Source of the DNA: [Empedobacter] haloabium
Lineage (GTDB): Bacteria; Pseudomonadota; Gammaproteobacteria; Burkholderiales; Burkholderiaceae_D
DNA: 64,000 bases
Direction: 5' to 3'
Assembly: GCA_008011715.2 (NCBI GenBank)
Contig: CP136508.1
Location: 5,766,001-5,830,000 of the forward strand
The notes beneath the pieces were generated by a model. That model saw only the letters and a list, made by a program, of their open reading frames with translations, did not search any database and was not told the origin of the DNA. Made by a program: the position numbers and the translations under genes. How positions within the stretch are numbered: the first letter of the stretch is position 1; each line of letters opens with the position of its first letter. Shown here one piece after another: positions 51,309 through 61,600 of this stretch.

Positions 51309-52358
51309 ATGGATTCCCTACTGAAACACATGGTGGACATGACCGGCCACCGCGATCACACGATGCTGGACATCTCGGTGATCTCGGCGGTGCAGGAGCT
51401 CGCCGGCGCCAGCCAGGCGCGCGTGCTGACCTTGGCCACCGTGCGGGACCAGATCTTCGTGCGTGCCCGTGCCGTCGTCGTCGCCGGCCAGCCGGCACGC
51501 ATGGAAGACCATCCCGATCCGGCCAGTCCGGGCGACCCGATCGCCTCCTATCCGGCGCTGGCCAACTGCATCGCGCGGCATGAATCGAGCGCCGACCAGA
51601 TGGACGCCGACGGCCGCCACACGCTGTGGCTGCCGATCTGGCTGGGCGACAAGGCCGATACCTGCCTGGAGATCGTCAATCCGACGCCGTACACGAGCGA
51701 TACGATCCACGTCATCGGCGGCATCGTCAGCGTCTACCGCAACTTCCAGAACCTGCTCGACTACAGCGAACGCGATTCGCTGACCGGCCTGTTGAATCGC
51801 AAGACCTTCGACGACCAGCTGGCCAAGATGCTGCAGGCCAGCAGCGCCGAACAGGATTCGCTGTCGCTGCCGCCGGGCGAACCGGAACGGCGCCAGCACT
51901 GCGAAGAGGAACAGCAATGGCTCGCGGTGGTGGACGTCGACCACTTCAAGCACGTCAACGACAAGTTCGGCCACCTGTACGGCGACGAAGTGCTGATCCT
52001 GATCGCCAACCTGCTGCAGTCGTCGTTCCGCGCCCAGGACCGCGTGTTCCGCTTCGGCGGCGAGGAATTCGTCGTGCTGCTGCGCTCGACCACCCTGGAC
52101 AACGCCAAGAAGATCATCGATCGCTTCCGCATGAACGTGGAGCAGCACGACTTCCCGCAGGTGGGCAAGGTCACGGTCAGCGTGGGCTTCGTCAAGATCA
52201 GCGCCTTCGAGGCGCCCGTCATCATCCTGGGCCGCGCCGACCAGGCGCTGTACTACGCCAAGAGCCACGGCCGCAACATGGCCTGCCACTACGATGAACT
52301 CGTCAGCGGCGGCCTGCTGCAGCGGGTGGAATCGAACGACACCGCCGAATTCTTCTAA
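51309..52358 (+). CDS. Diguanylate cyclase with N-terminal GAF-like domain
   Basis: 349 residues. A GAF-like sensor (about 1-145) is joined to a GGDEF domain that starts at DSLTGLLNRKTF. The active site is GGEEF (250-254) and the inhibitory I-site RAQD (241-244) lies five residues before it, so the enzyme should be active and product-inhibited. It makes cyclic-di-GMP. It is divergent from flp and convergent with an HD-GYP gene. Confidence 0.93.
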   Translation: MDSLLKHMVDMTGHRDHTMLDISVISAVQELAGASQARVLTLATVRDQIFVRARAVVVAGQPARMEDHPDPASPGDPIASYPALANCIARHESSADQMDADGRHTLWLPIWLGDKADTCLEIVNPTPYTSDTIHVIGGIVSVYRNFQNLLDYSERDSLTGLLNRKTFDDQLAKMLQASSAEQDSLSLPPGEPERRQHCEEEQQWLAVVDVDHFKHVNDKFGHLYGDEVLILIANLLQSSFRAQDRVFRFGGEEFVVLLRSTTLDNAKKIIDRFRMNVEQHDFPQVGKVTVSVGFVKISAFEAPVIILGRADQALYYAKSHGRNMACHYDELVSGGLLQRVESNDTAEFF

Positions 52359-52369
52359 GCCGTTCCGGC

Positions 52370-52389
52370 GGGCGGCCGAGCGGCCGCCC
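52370..52389. terminator. Hairpin between the convergent c-di-GMP genes
   Basis: GGGCGGCC (52370-52377), a 4-base loop and GGCCGCCC (52382-52389) pair perfectly in the 37-base gap between two stop codons. It could serve both genes. T-runs are minimal on both sides. Confidence 0.55.
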
Positions 52390-52395
52390 TTCCCG

Positions 52396-53613
52396 TCACA
52401 CCACCAGGAAGCGCATGGGATCGACCTTCCACTGCGCCGGGTCCTCGTGCCCAACGATCTTCTCGGCGCCGCCGAAACCCAGGCCGCGGGCCAGGTCGAT
52501 CATCTCCGGCTTGATGTAGACATTGGTCTTCGTGTTGAAGAACACGTTCACTTTCGGCGCCAGCAGGTTGGTCTCGTGCGGCTCGACCACCACGCCCAGG
52601 CGGCCCGATTCCAGCCGCACCAGCGTGCCGACCGGGTAGATGCCGACGCAGCGCATGAATTGCTGCACCAGCTGGGGATTGAAGTGGAACTTGCTCCATT
52701 CGTAGATCTTGCGCAGCGCCGCCGCGGCGGGAATGCCGCGGTGGTAGCAGCGGTCGGCCGTGATGGCGTCGTAGACGTCGACGATGGCCGCCATCTGCGC
52801 CAGTTCGCTGATGTCGTCGCCGGCCAGCTTGTCGGGGTACCCCGTGCCGTCGCGGCGCTCGTGGTGGTGGCGCGTGATGTCCAGTGCGATCTGGCCCACT
52901 TCGGGCGTCTGCAGCAGGATCTTGTAGCCGTCTTCCGGGTGGCGGCGGATGATGTCGAATTCGGCGTCGGTCAGGCGGCCCGGCTTGTTGAGGATCTCGT
53001 CCGGCACCAGTGCCTTGCCGGTATCGTGCAGCAGGCCGCCCAGGCCCGCCTCACGCGTCAGTCCCTCGTCCATCTCGCGCGAATGGCAGAACGCCACCAG
53101 CAGCGCGCACACGCTGACCGAGTGCAGGAAGGTGTAGTCGTCCTTGGTCTTGATGCGCAAGAGGCCCGTCAGTGCGCCGGGGTTGCGCAGGATCGATTCG
53201 GTGATGCTTTGCACGACCGGCTGCACGGTGCCGATCTCGATGGCCTTGCCCAGGCGGGCGTCCGCCATCACGTTGCGTACCAAGCCCGCGGCCTGCTGGC
53301 GGATGCGGGCCGCGCGCTGCAGCTCCTCGCCCAGCGCCACCCGCAGCGGCCGCACCGGCGCCTGCGCGATGCCGACGACCTCCTCCTCGATGGCGGCCTG
53401 CGCCTCCTGCAGGGTCGGCGCATCCTGCACGTCCAGGCCACGGGCGGCATCGATCACCACCTGGCGGATGCCGGCGTTGTGGATCTTGCGGATTTCCGCT
53501 TCCGAGGTGATCGCGAAGCGGCTGCGCACGAACGGGTGATCGATCCAGTCGCAACTGAGATCGTGGATATACATGCCAACCTTCAGCTGGGAGGCGTCGA
53601 CTTTCTTTAACAT
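52396..53613 (-). CDS. HD-GYP domain cyclic-di-GMP phosphodiesterase
   Basis: 405 residues from ATG 53613. An N-terminal DUF3391 domain (about 1-120) is followed by an HD-GYP domain with LLHDTGK and HHHERRDGTGYPDKL, both complete. It should hydrolyse cyclic-di-GMP. AGGACCCGT before ATG 53613 suits this start; ATG 53631 six codons upstream is also possible. It is convergent with the diguanylate cyclase. Confidence 0.93.
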   Translation of the reverse strand: MLKKVDASQLKVGMYIHDLSCDWIDHPFVRSRFAITSEAEIRKIHNAGIRQVVIDAARGLDVQDAPTLQEAQAAIEEEVVGIAQAPVRPLRVALGEELQRAARIRQQAAGLVRNVMADARLGKAIEIGTVQPVVQSITESILRNPGALTGLLRIKTKDDYTFLHSVSVCALLVAFCHSREMDEGLTREAGLGGLLHDTGKALVPDEILNKPGRLTDAEFDIIRRHPEDGYKILLQTPEVGQIALDITRHHHERRDGTGYPDKLAGDDISELAQMAAIVDVYDAITADRCYHRGIPAAAALRKIYEWSKFHFNPQLVQQFMRCVGIYPVGTLVRLESGRLGVVVEPHETNLLAPKVNVFFNTKTNVYIKPEMIDLARGLGFGGAEKIVGHEDPAQWKVDPMRFLVV

Positions 53614-53713
53614 ACGGGTCCTGCGGTTCATCAGGCGCGGCGCGCTACAATGCCAGTATAACCAAACAGTTGCCGTACGGGACTAATCGTAAGTTAAAAG
53701 CATCGAAAATCTT

Positions 53714-54643
53714 ATGGAATTGCGCCAACTCCGCTATTTTGTTGCAATCGTCGACCACGGATCGCTGTCGCGCGCGGCCGGCGTGCTGCACGTGGCGCAA
53801 CCGGCCCTGACGGCGCAGCTGCGCCAGCTGGAGCAGGACCTGGGCGCGCAGCTGCTGCACCGCACCGCGCAGGGTGTACACAGCACGGATGCGGGCAAGG
53901 TGTTTTACGAGCACGCGCAGGCGATCCTGAAGCAGGTGGCGGACGCGCGCACGGCCGTCACCCAATCGGCCCATCCGGCCGGCAGCGTGACCCTGGGCCT
54001 GCCGCACAGCATCTCGGCGGCGCTGGCGTTGCCGCTGCTGGAGGCGGCGCGGGCGCAGTACCCGGACATCACCCTGCAGCTGACGGAGGAACTGACCGGC
54101 AACCTGGCCGAGCAGCTGAAATCGGGCCGCGTCAACCTGGCCGTGCTGTTCGACGACGGCCAGCTGACGCCGTTTGCGACGACGCCGCTGGCGGAGGAAT
54201 CGCTGTGCTTCATCTGCCGCGCCGACGCGCGCTGGTTCCCGCAGCGCTCCGCGATCACCCTGCAGGAAGCCCTGCAGGCCACCCTGATCCTGCCGGGGCT
54301 GCAGCACGGCGTGCGCCCCCGCATCGAGGCCGTCGCCGGCGCGGCGGGCCTGGCGCCGACGGACGTCATCGAGATCAATTCCATCGCCATCCTGAAGTCG
54401 GCCCTGATGGCGGACATGGGCGCGACGATCCTCCCGGTCGCGCCCGTGTTGCCGGAAATCGAGCGTGGCCTGATGCGGGCGATATCCATCCACAGCCCGG
54501 CCATCTCGCGCACCGTGGTGCTGTGCGCTTCCCGTACCCTGCCCCTGACCAATGCCGCGACAGCGATCAGCCGGCTGGCGGTCGAGGTGGCGGGACAGCT
54601 GTGCCAGGGCGGCACATGGCCGGGCGCGGTGCTGTTGGCCTAG
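53714..54643 (+). CDS. LysR-type regulator (Nac/Cbl-like)
   Basis: 309 residues. The start MELRQLRYFVAIVDHGSLSRAAGVLHVAQPALTAQ in pieces gives the helix-turn-helix, and LKSGRVNLAVLFDD is typical of Nac-like LTTRs. No adjacent target is obvious; the next gene, an indolepyruvate oxidoreductase, is on the same strand 269 bases away. A hairpin repeat follows after three bases. Confidence 0.88.
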   Translation: MELRQLRYFVAIVDHGSLSRAAGVLHVAQPALTAQLRQLEQDLGAQLLHRTAQGVHSTDAGKVFYEHAQAILKQVADARTAVTQSAHPAGSVTLGLPHSISAALALPLLEAARAQYPDITLQLTEELTGNLAEQLKSGRVNLAVLFDDGQLTPFATTPLAEESLCFICRADARWFPQRSAITLQEALQATLILPGLQHGVRPRIEAVAGAAGLAPTDVIEINSIAILKSALMADMGATILPVAPVLPEIERGLMRAISIHSPAISRTVVLCASRTLPLTNAATAISRLAVEVAGQLCQGGTWPGAVLLA

Positions 54644-54646
54644 ACA

Positions 54647-54701
54647 GCCGAGCCCGTGTCCCACCACGGGGTCAGTCACCAAAACGAGACACGGGCTCGG
54701 C
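54647..54701. repeat. Hairpin repeat, GGGGTCAGTCACC family
   Basis: GCCGAGCCCGTGTC (54647-54660) and GACACGGGCTCGGC (54688-54701) form a perfect 14-bp stem around CCACCACGGGGTCAGTCACC. It begins three bases after the LysR stop codon. The interior matches the element at 32476-32511 on the opposite strand. Confidence 0.85.
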
Positions 54702-54912
54702 ACTAGTACGGGCCGCGTCCATCACTTTTTCTTATACCCCCATCGCCATCCCCTATTTCCGTATACGTCAACCAAGGCGTAGACTGACCGATTAGAAGAG
54801 CCACCGCAGAGTGGCTAGCCGCGATACGCGGCCCCGTAGCCTTCGCCAGACCGCGCCCACCCGGCGCGCCAAGGCTAGGCGCAACCGAAATAAAGCATTT
54901 TGGAGACAAGCC

Positions 54913-57900
54913 ATGCCCGATACCCCGGCAATGGGTGCCGCCGCGTCCGTTCGTGACGCCGCGCCCGCGCAGCCAGTCGTTCTGCACGACGTCAGCCTCG
55001 ACGACAAGTACACCGCCACTTCCGGCAAGATCTTCCTCTCCGGCATCCAGGCCCTGGTGCGCCTGCCGATGATGCAGAAAAAACGCGACGAGAAAGCGGG
55101 CCTGAACACCGCGGGCTTCATCTCCGGCTATCGCGGATCGCCCTTGGGCGGCCTGGACGAAACGCTGTGGAAGACGAAGAAGCACCTGGAGGCGAATCAC
55201 ATCCAGTTCGTGCCGGGCGTGAACGAGGACCTGGCCGCCACCGCCGTCTGGGGTTCGCAGCAGGTCGACCTGATCGGCCCGTCGAAATACGATGGCGTGT
55301 TCGCCATGTGGTACGGCAAGGGCCCGGGCGTCGACCGCTGCGGCGACGTCTTCAAGCACATGAACCATGCCGGCACCTCGAAGCATGGCGGCATCCTGCT
55401 GGTGGCCGGCGACGACCACGGCGCGTATTCGTCCACCCTGCCGCACCAGTCCGACCACATCTTCTCGGCCTGCATGATCCCCGTGCTGTACCCCTGCAAT
55501 GTGCAGGAGTACCTGGACCTGGGCGTGCATGGCTGGGCGATGTCGCGCTTCTCCGGCTGCGCCGTGGCGTTCAAGGCGCTGGCGGACACGGTCGAATCGT
55601 CGGCCTCCGTCGATGCCGACCCGTTCCGCGTGCAGGTAAAGATTCCGCAGGACTTCCATATGCCCGAAGGCGGCCTGAATGCCCGCCTGTCGTCGATCCC
55701 GCTGGGCCAGCAGGCGCGCAACCAGGAAGCGCTGATGCAGGACTACAAGATCTATGCAGCCCTCGCCTACGCGCGGGAGAACAAGCTCAATCACACGACG
55801 ATCGATAACCCGAACGCCAAGCTGGGCATCATCGCCTCCGGCAAATCCTACCTGGACGTACTGGAAGCGCTGGAAGAACTGGGCATCGACGAGGACATGG
55901 CCGCGAAAGTCGGCCTGCGCCTGTTCAAGGTGTCGATGCCCTGGCCGCTGGAGCCGGACTCGGTGCGCGAATTCGCCCAGGGCCTCGACGAAATCCTGGT
56001 GGTCGAAGAGAAGCGCCAGTTCGTCGAATACCAGCTGAAGGAACAGCTGTACAACTGGCGCGACGACGTCCGTCCGCGCGTCATCGGCAAGTTCGACGAC
56101 AAGGGCGAGTGGGTCGCGCCGCGCGGCGAATGGCTGCTGCCGCCGAAGGCCGACTTCTCGGTCTCGCAGGTCGCGCGCGTGATCGCCTCGCGCGTGAAAC
56201 GCTATATCGACGACACGCATATCCAGGACCAGATCAAGGCCCGCCTGACCTTCCTGGACGCCAAGGACGCGGTGCTGAAGAAGGCCATCAGCACGCCGTT
56301 CCGTCCCGCCTTCTATTGCTCCGGCTGCCCGCACAACACGTCGACCAAGGTCCCAGACGGCAGCTTCGCGCTGGCCGGCATCGGCTGCCACGTGATGGCC
56401 ACGTCGATCTACCCGGAGATGAACAAGCTGACCACGCACATGGGCGGCGAAGGCACGCCGTGGATCGGCCAGGCCGCGTTCTCGGAAGTGCCGCACGTGT
56501 TCCAGAACCTGGGCGACGGCACCTACTTCCACTCCGGCTACCTGGCGATCCGCGCCGCCGTGGCCGCGAAGGTCAACATCACCTATAAAATCCTATACAA
56601 CGACGCCGTCGCGATGACGGGCGGCCAGCCGGTCGATGGCACCGTGTCCGTGCCGATGATCGCGCAGCAGATGGCGGCCGAAGGCATCAAGCGCATCGCC
56701 CTGGTCACCGAAGACCTGTCGCGCTATGCCGACCGCTCGAACCTGCCGGCCATCGTCACGCTGCACGACCGCAAGGAGATGGACGACGTGCAGCGCGAGC
56801 TGCGCGAGATCCCCGGCTGCACGGTACTGATCTACGACCAGACCTGCGCGGCCGAGAAGCGTCGCCGCCGCAAGAAGAACGAGTTCCCGGACCCGAACAA
56901 GCGCATGGTCATCAACGAAGCCGTGTGCGAAGGCTGCGGCGATTGCGGCATCCAGTCCAACTGCGTCTCGATCCTGCCGAAGGAGACGGAGTTCGGCCGC
57001 AAGCGCACGATCGACCAGTCCAGCTGCAACAAGGACTATTCGTGCGTGAAGGGCTTCTGCCCCAGCTTCGTTACCGTCGAAGGCGGTACCTTGAAGAAAT
57101 CGAAGACGGGCGTCAGCAAGGACAAGACGTCCGACGACGGCTGGGCAGCGCTGCCGCAACCGCGCCTGCCGGACTGCGAGCAGCCGTACAACATCCTGAT
57201 CAACGGTATCGGCGGTACCGGTGTCATCACCGTCGGCGCGCTGATGGGCATGGCCGCGCACCTGGAGGGCAAGGGCGCCTCCGTGCTGGACATGACGGGC
57301 ATGTCGCAGAAGAACGGCTCCGTCACGTCGCACGTGAAGATCGCCACGTCGCCGGCGCACCTGCGCGCGCAGCGCATCGCCACCGGCGAAGCGGACCTGA
57401 TCCTGGGCTGCGACATGCTGACGGCCGGTGCGGCCGACGCGGTGTCGAAAATGCGGCCGGGCCGCACGCTGGCCGTGGTCAACCTGCACGAGCAGCCGCC
57501 CGGCACGTTCGCGCAGAACGCCGACTGGCAATACCCGGCCGAGGAAGTGCGCGCGCTGATCGTCGAATCCGTCGGTGGTGAGAATGCGGCGGACTTCATC
57601 GACGCCACCAAGCTGGCCACGGCGCTGATGGGCGACTCGATCGCCGCCAACCTGTTCATGCTGGGCTATGCCTGGCAGCGCGGCCGCATTCCGCTGTCGG
57701 AAGCGGCGCTGCTGCGCGCCATCGAGATGAACGGCGTGGCCGTCGAGTCGAACAAGAAGAGCTTCCTGTGGGGCCGCCGTGCCTCCGTCGACGTCAAACG
57801 TGTCGAGATGACGGCGACGCCGGCGCAGGCCATCGTCGTGCAGATGCCGCAAAGCCTGGATGGCGTCATCAAGAAGCGCGTCGAGTTCCTGACCGGCTAC

Positions 57901-58497
57901 CAGAACGCGGCCTATGCGGCGCAGTACGAGCAGTTGGTGGTGCAGGTGCGCGAGCGCGAGACCGCCCTTGGCCTGTCGAACAAGCTGTCGATGGCGGTGG
58001 CGAAATCGCTGTTCAAGCTGATGGCGTACAAAGACGAATACGAAGTGGCGCGCCTGTACACGGACGGCCGCTTCGTCGAACAGCTGAAAACGCAGTTCGA
58101 GGGCGACTTCAGCCTGAAGTTCAACCTGGCGCCGCCGATCTTCGCGAAGAAGGACGCGAAGGGCCATCTGGTCAAGGCGGAGTACGGCTCGTGGATGTGG
58201 AAGGCATTCAGCGTGCTGGCCAAGCTGAAAGGCCTGCGCGGCGGCGCGTTCGACATCTTCGGCCGCACCGAAGAGCGCAAGATGGAGCGCGCGCTGATCG
58301 GCGAATACCGCCAGACCGTGGCGGAGCTGCTGGCCGGCCTGAACGCGGGCAACTACGAGCAGGCCGTGGCGATCGCCGCGCTGCCGGAAAAGATCCGCGG
58401 CTTCGGCCACGTCAAGGAAAAGGCCGTCGCCACGTACCACGCCGATAAGGCGCGCCTGCTGGCCGCCTTCGGCGGCGCCCGCCAGCACGCCGCCTGA
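54913..58497 (+). CDS. Indolepyruvate ferredoxin oxidoreductase, fused alpha/beta form
   Basis: 1194 residues, the normal length for the proteobacterial fused enzyme. The N-terminal part has GFISGYRGSPLGG; the TPP-binding domain carries CSGCPHNTSTK (about 468-478) and GIGCHVMA. The iron-sulfur region has CEGCGDCGIQSNC (from Cys672) and CVKGFCPSF. The C-terminal third is the gamma-type domain (GIGGTGVITVGAL). It converts arylpyruvates or branched 2-oxoacids to acyl-CoA with ferredoxin reduction, in aromatic or branched amino acid breakdown. GGAGACAAGCC precedes ATG 54913. Confidence 0.94.
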   Translation: MPDTPAMGAAASVRDAAPAQPVVLHDVSLDDKYTATSGKIFLSGIQALVRLPMMQKKRDEKAGLNTAGFISGYRGSPLGGLDETLWKTKKHLEANHIQFVPGVNEDLAATAVWGSQQVDLIGPSKYDGVFAMWYGKGPGVDRCGDVFKHMNHAGTSKHGGILLVAGDDHGAYSSTLPHQSDHIFSACMIPVLYPCNVQEYLDLGVHGWAMSRFSGCAVAFKALADTVESSASVDADPFRVQVKIPQDFHMPEGGLNARLSSIPLGQQARNQEALMQDYKIYAALAYARENKLNHTTIDNPNAKLGIIASGKSYLDVLEALEELGIDEDMAAKVGLRLFKVSMPWPLEPDSVREFAQGLDEILVVEEKRQFVEYQLKEQLYNWRDDVRPRVIGKFDDKGEWVAPRGEWLLPPKADFSVSQVARVIASRVKRYIDDTHIQDQIKARLTFLDAKDAVLKKAISTPFRPAFYCSGCPHNTSTKVPDGSFALAGIGCHVMATSIYPEMNKLTTHMGGEGTPWIGQAAFSEVPHVFQNLGDGTYFHSGYLAIRAAVAAKVNITYKILYNDAVAMTGGQPVDGTVSVPMIAQQMAAEGIKRIALVTEDLSRYADRSNLPAIVTLHDRKEMDDVQRELREIPGCTVLIYDQTCAAEKRRRRKKNEFPDPNKRMVINEAVCEGCGDCGIQSNCVSILPKETEFGRKRTIDQSSCNKDYSCVKGFCPSFVTVEGGTLKKSKTGVSKDKTSDDGWAALPQPRLPDCEQPYNILINGIGGTGVITVGALMGMAAHLEGKGASVLDMTGMSQKNGSVTSHVKIATSPAHLRAQRIATGEADLILGCDMLTAGAADAVSKMRPGRTLAVVNLHEQPPGTFAQNADWQYPAEEVRALIVESVGGENAADFIDATKLATALMGDSIAANLFMLGYAWQRGRIPLSEAALLRAIEMNGVAVESNKKSFLWGRRASVDVKRVEMTATPAQAIVVQMPQSLDGVIKKRVEFLTGYQNAAYAAQYEQLVVQVRERETALGLSNKLSMAVAKSLFKLMAYKDEYEVARLYTDGRFVEQLKTQFEGDFSLKFNLAPPIFAKKDAKGHLVKAEYGSWMWKAFSVLAKLKGLRGGAFDIFGRTEERKMERALIGEYRQTVAELLAGLNAGNYEQAVAIAALPEKIRGFGHVKEKAVATYHADKARLLAAFGGARQHAA

Positions 58498-58507
58498 TAT
58501 TGCTTTG

Positions 58508-58530
58508 AAAATGGGGACAGACCCCATTTT
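58508..58530 (+). terminator. Terminator after the indolepyruvate oxidoreductase gene
   Basis: AAAATGGGG, loop ACAGA, CCCCATTTT, then further T residues: a classic intrinsic terminator shape 10 bases after the stop codon. It is also the left arm of the larger palindrome at 58513-58566. Confidence 0.75.
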
Positions 58531-58580
58531 TTCAGCAATGTTTCCCGAAAAATGGGGTCTGTCCCCACTTTTCGGGAAAC
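58513..58580. repeat. Interlocked palindromes, GGGGTCTGTCCCC family
   Basis: Arms 58513-58531 and 58548-58566 (GGGGACAGACCCCATTTTT and its complement) pair perfectly over 19 bp. A second pair, GTTTCCCGAAAA (58540-58551) and TTTTCGGGAAAC (58569-58580), overlaps it, so the two stems compete. Confidence 0.8.
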
Positions 58581-58594
58581 TTCCAGCATTCGCT

Positions 58595-58610
58595 TTTACG
58601 TTAACGTAAA
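58595..58610. promoter_or_regulatory. Candidate LiuR-type operator upstream of icmF
   Basis: TTTACGTTAACGTAAA is a perfect 16-bp palindrome. As I recall it, this matches the motif of LiuR, the MerR-family regulator of branched-chain amino acid and related acyl-CoA breakdown. It lies directly before the -10 box at 58616 and 49 bases before icmF. Confidence 0.65.
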
Positions 58611-58615
58611 CGTCA

Positions 58616-58621
58616 TATAAT
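58616..58621 (+). promoter_or_regulatory. -10 box of the icmF promoter
   Basis: TATAAT, 38 bases before the icmF start and five bases after the palindrome at 58595-58610. The palindrome covers most of the expected spacer, as expected for a MerR-type site. No good -35 is seen. Confidence 0.6.
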
Positions 58622-58658
58622 CGGATCAGCACGATCCGTCGAAATTCCAGGGAATCTC

Positions 58659-61600
58659 ATGAACGATCTGACCTCCGCCAAGACCCTTGCCGCCGAAGCC
58701 GACCAGGCGCGGCCGGCCAACAAGGTGCGCTTCGTTACGGCCGCCTCGCTGTTCGATGGCCACGATGCCTCGATCAACATCATGCGCCGCATCCTGCAGT
58801 CGAACGGCGTCGAGGTCGTCCACCTCGGCCACAACCGCTCGGTCGACGAAGTCGTCACCGCCGCGCTGGCGGAGGACGTGCAGGGCATCGCCATCTCCAG
58901 CTACCAGGGTGGCCACGTCGAATACTTCAAGTACATGATCGACCTGCTGCGCCAGCGCGGCGGCGCCCACATCAAGGTGTTCGGCGGCGGCGGCGGCGTC
59001 ATCGTGCCGGCCGAGATCGCGGACCTGCACGCCTATGGCGTCACCCGCATCTTCAGCCCGGAAGACGGCCAGCGCATGGGCCTGGTCGGCATGATCCAGT
59101 GGATGGTGCAGCAATGCGACATCGACCTGTCGCAGTATTCCCCCACCTCGCTGGCGCCGCTGCAGGAAGGCGACATCGCCACGCGCCATCGCCCGCTGGC
59201 CCAGCTGATCACGGCGCTGGAAAACGACCGCGCCGCACCCGAGCTGCGCAAGCAGCTGATCGAAGCGGCCGACCAGCTGGCCACGCCGACGCTGGGCATT
59301 ACCGGCACCGGCGGCGCCGGCAAGTCGTCCTTGACGGACGAACTCATTCGCCGCATCCGCCTGGACCAGGGCGACGCGCTCAACATCGCCATCATCTCGA
59401 TCGACCCGTCGCGCCGCAAGTCCGGCGGCGCGCTGCTGGGCGACCGCATCCGCATGAATGCGATCAATCCGTGGAATGGCCAGGCACGCGTGTTCATGCG
59501 CTCGCTGGCCACGCGCGAGGCGGGTTCCGAAATCTCGCAGGCGCTGCCGGACGTGATCGCCGCCTGCAAGGTGGCCGGCTTCGACCTCGTCATCGTCGAG
59601 ACCTCCGGCATCGGCCAGGGCGACGCCGCCATCGTGCCGCACGTGGACGTGTCGATGTACGTGATGACGCCCGAATTCGGCGCCGCGTCGCAGCTGGAAA
59701 AGATCGACATGCTCGATTTCGCCGACTTCATCGCCATCAACAAATTCGACCGCAAGGGCGCGCAGGATGCGCTGCGCGACGTGGCCAAGCAGTACCAGCG
59801 CAACCGCGAGCTGTGGAGCAAGCGCCCGGAAGAGATGCCGGTCTACGGCACCCAGGCGTCCCGCTTCAACGACGACGGCGTCACGGCGCTGTACCAGGGC
59901 CTGCTGCCGAAACTCGTCGAGCACGGCCTGCACACGCAGCCGGGCAAGCTGGCGCCGGTGGACGTGCGCTTCAGCTCCGGCAAGAACGTCATCGTGCCGC
60001 CCGCGCGGGCGCGCTACCTGGCCGAGATCGCGGACACCGTGCGCGGCTACCACAAGACCGTCCGGCGCCAGTCGGTCCTGGCGCGCGAGCGCCAGCAGCT
60101 GACGGAAGCCAAGCGCATGCTGGCGGCGGCCGGCAAGCATGCCGACTTCGACGACGTCATCGTCGAACGCGACAACCAGCTGGACGCCAACACGAAAAAA
60201 CTGCTGACGACGTGGCCGGACGTACAGGCGGCCTACGCGGGCGACGAATTCGTCGTGAAAATCCGCGACAAGGAAATCCGCACGGGCCTCGTGTATCACA
60301 CGCTGTCCGGCAACAAGGTGAGGAAGGTATCGCTGCCGAAGTACGAGGACCACGGCGAGCTGCTGCGCTGGCTGATGCTGGAAAATGTGCCGGGCTCGTT
60401 CCCGTACACGGCCGGCGTGTTCCCGTTCAAGCGCGAGGGCGAAGACCCGACCCGCATGTTCGCCGGCGAAGGCGACGCGTTCCGCACCAATCGCCGCTTC
60501 AAGCTGGTCTCGGAAGGGCTGGACGCGAAGCGCCTGTCCACCGCCTTCGACTCCGTCACCTTGTACGGCGCCGACCCGGCCCTGCGCCCGGACATCTACG
60601 GTAAAGTGGGCAACTCCGGTGTTTCGATCGCGACGCTGGACGACATGAAAGTGCTGTACGACGGCTTCGACCTGTGCAGCCCGACGACCTCCGTCTCGAT
60701 GACGATCAACGGCCCGGCGCCGACGATCCTGGCCATGTTCATGAACACGGCGATCGACCAGCAGATCGACAAGTTCGCGCGCGACCAGGGCCGCCAGCCG
60801 ACGGATGAGGAAGCGGCGCAGATCCGCGCCTGGGTGCTGCAGAACGTGCGCGGCACCGTGCAGGCCGACATCCTGAAGGAAGACCAGGGCCAGAACACCT
60901 GCATCTTCAGCACCGAGTTCTCGCTGAAGGTGATGGGCGACATCCAGGAATATTTTGTTCAACACCAGGTCCGCAACTTCTACTCCGTCTCGATCTCCGG
61001 CTACCACATCGCCGAGGCGGGTGCGAACCCCATCTCGCAGCTGGCCTTCACCTTGTCGAACGGTTTCACCTTCGTCGAGGCGTACCTGGCGCGCGGCATG
61101 AACATCGACGACTTCGCACCCAACCTGTCGTTCTTCTTCTCGAACGGCATGGACCCGGAATACACGGTGCTGGGCCGCGTGGCGCGCCGCATCTGGGCCG
61201 TCACGATGCGCGACAAGTACGGCGCCAACGACCGCAGCCAGAAGCTGAAGTACCACATCCAGACTTCCGGCCGCTCGCTGCACGCGCAGGAGATCGACTT
61301 CAACGACATCCGCACCACCCTGCAGGCGCTGATCGCGATCTACGACAACTGCAACTCGCTGCACACCAACGCCTACGATGAGGCGATCACGACGCCGACG
61401 GACGAATCGGTCCGTCGCGCGCTGGCGATCCAGCTGATCATCAACCGCGAGTGGGGCCTGGCGAAGAACGAGAACCCGAACCAGGGCGCGTTCATCATGG
61501 AAGAACTGACCGACCTGGTGGAAGAAGCGGTGCTGCAGGAGTTCGAGCGTATCGCCGAACGCGGCGGCGTGCTGGGCGCGATGGAGACGGGCTACCAGCG

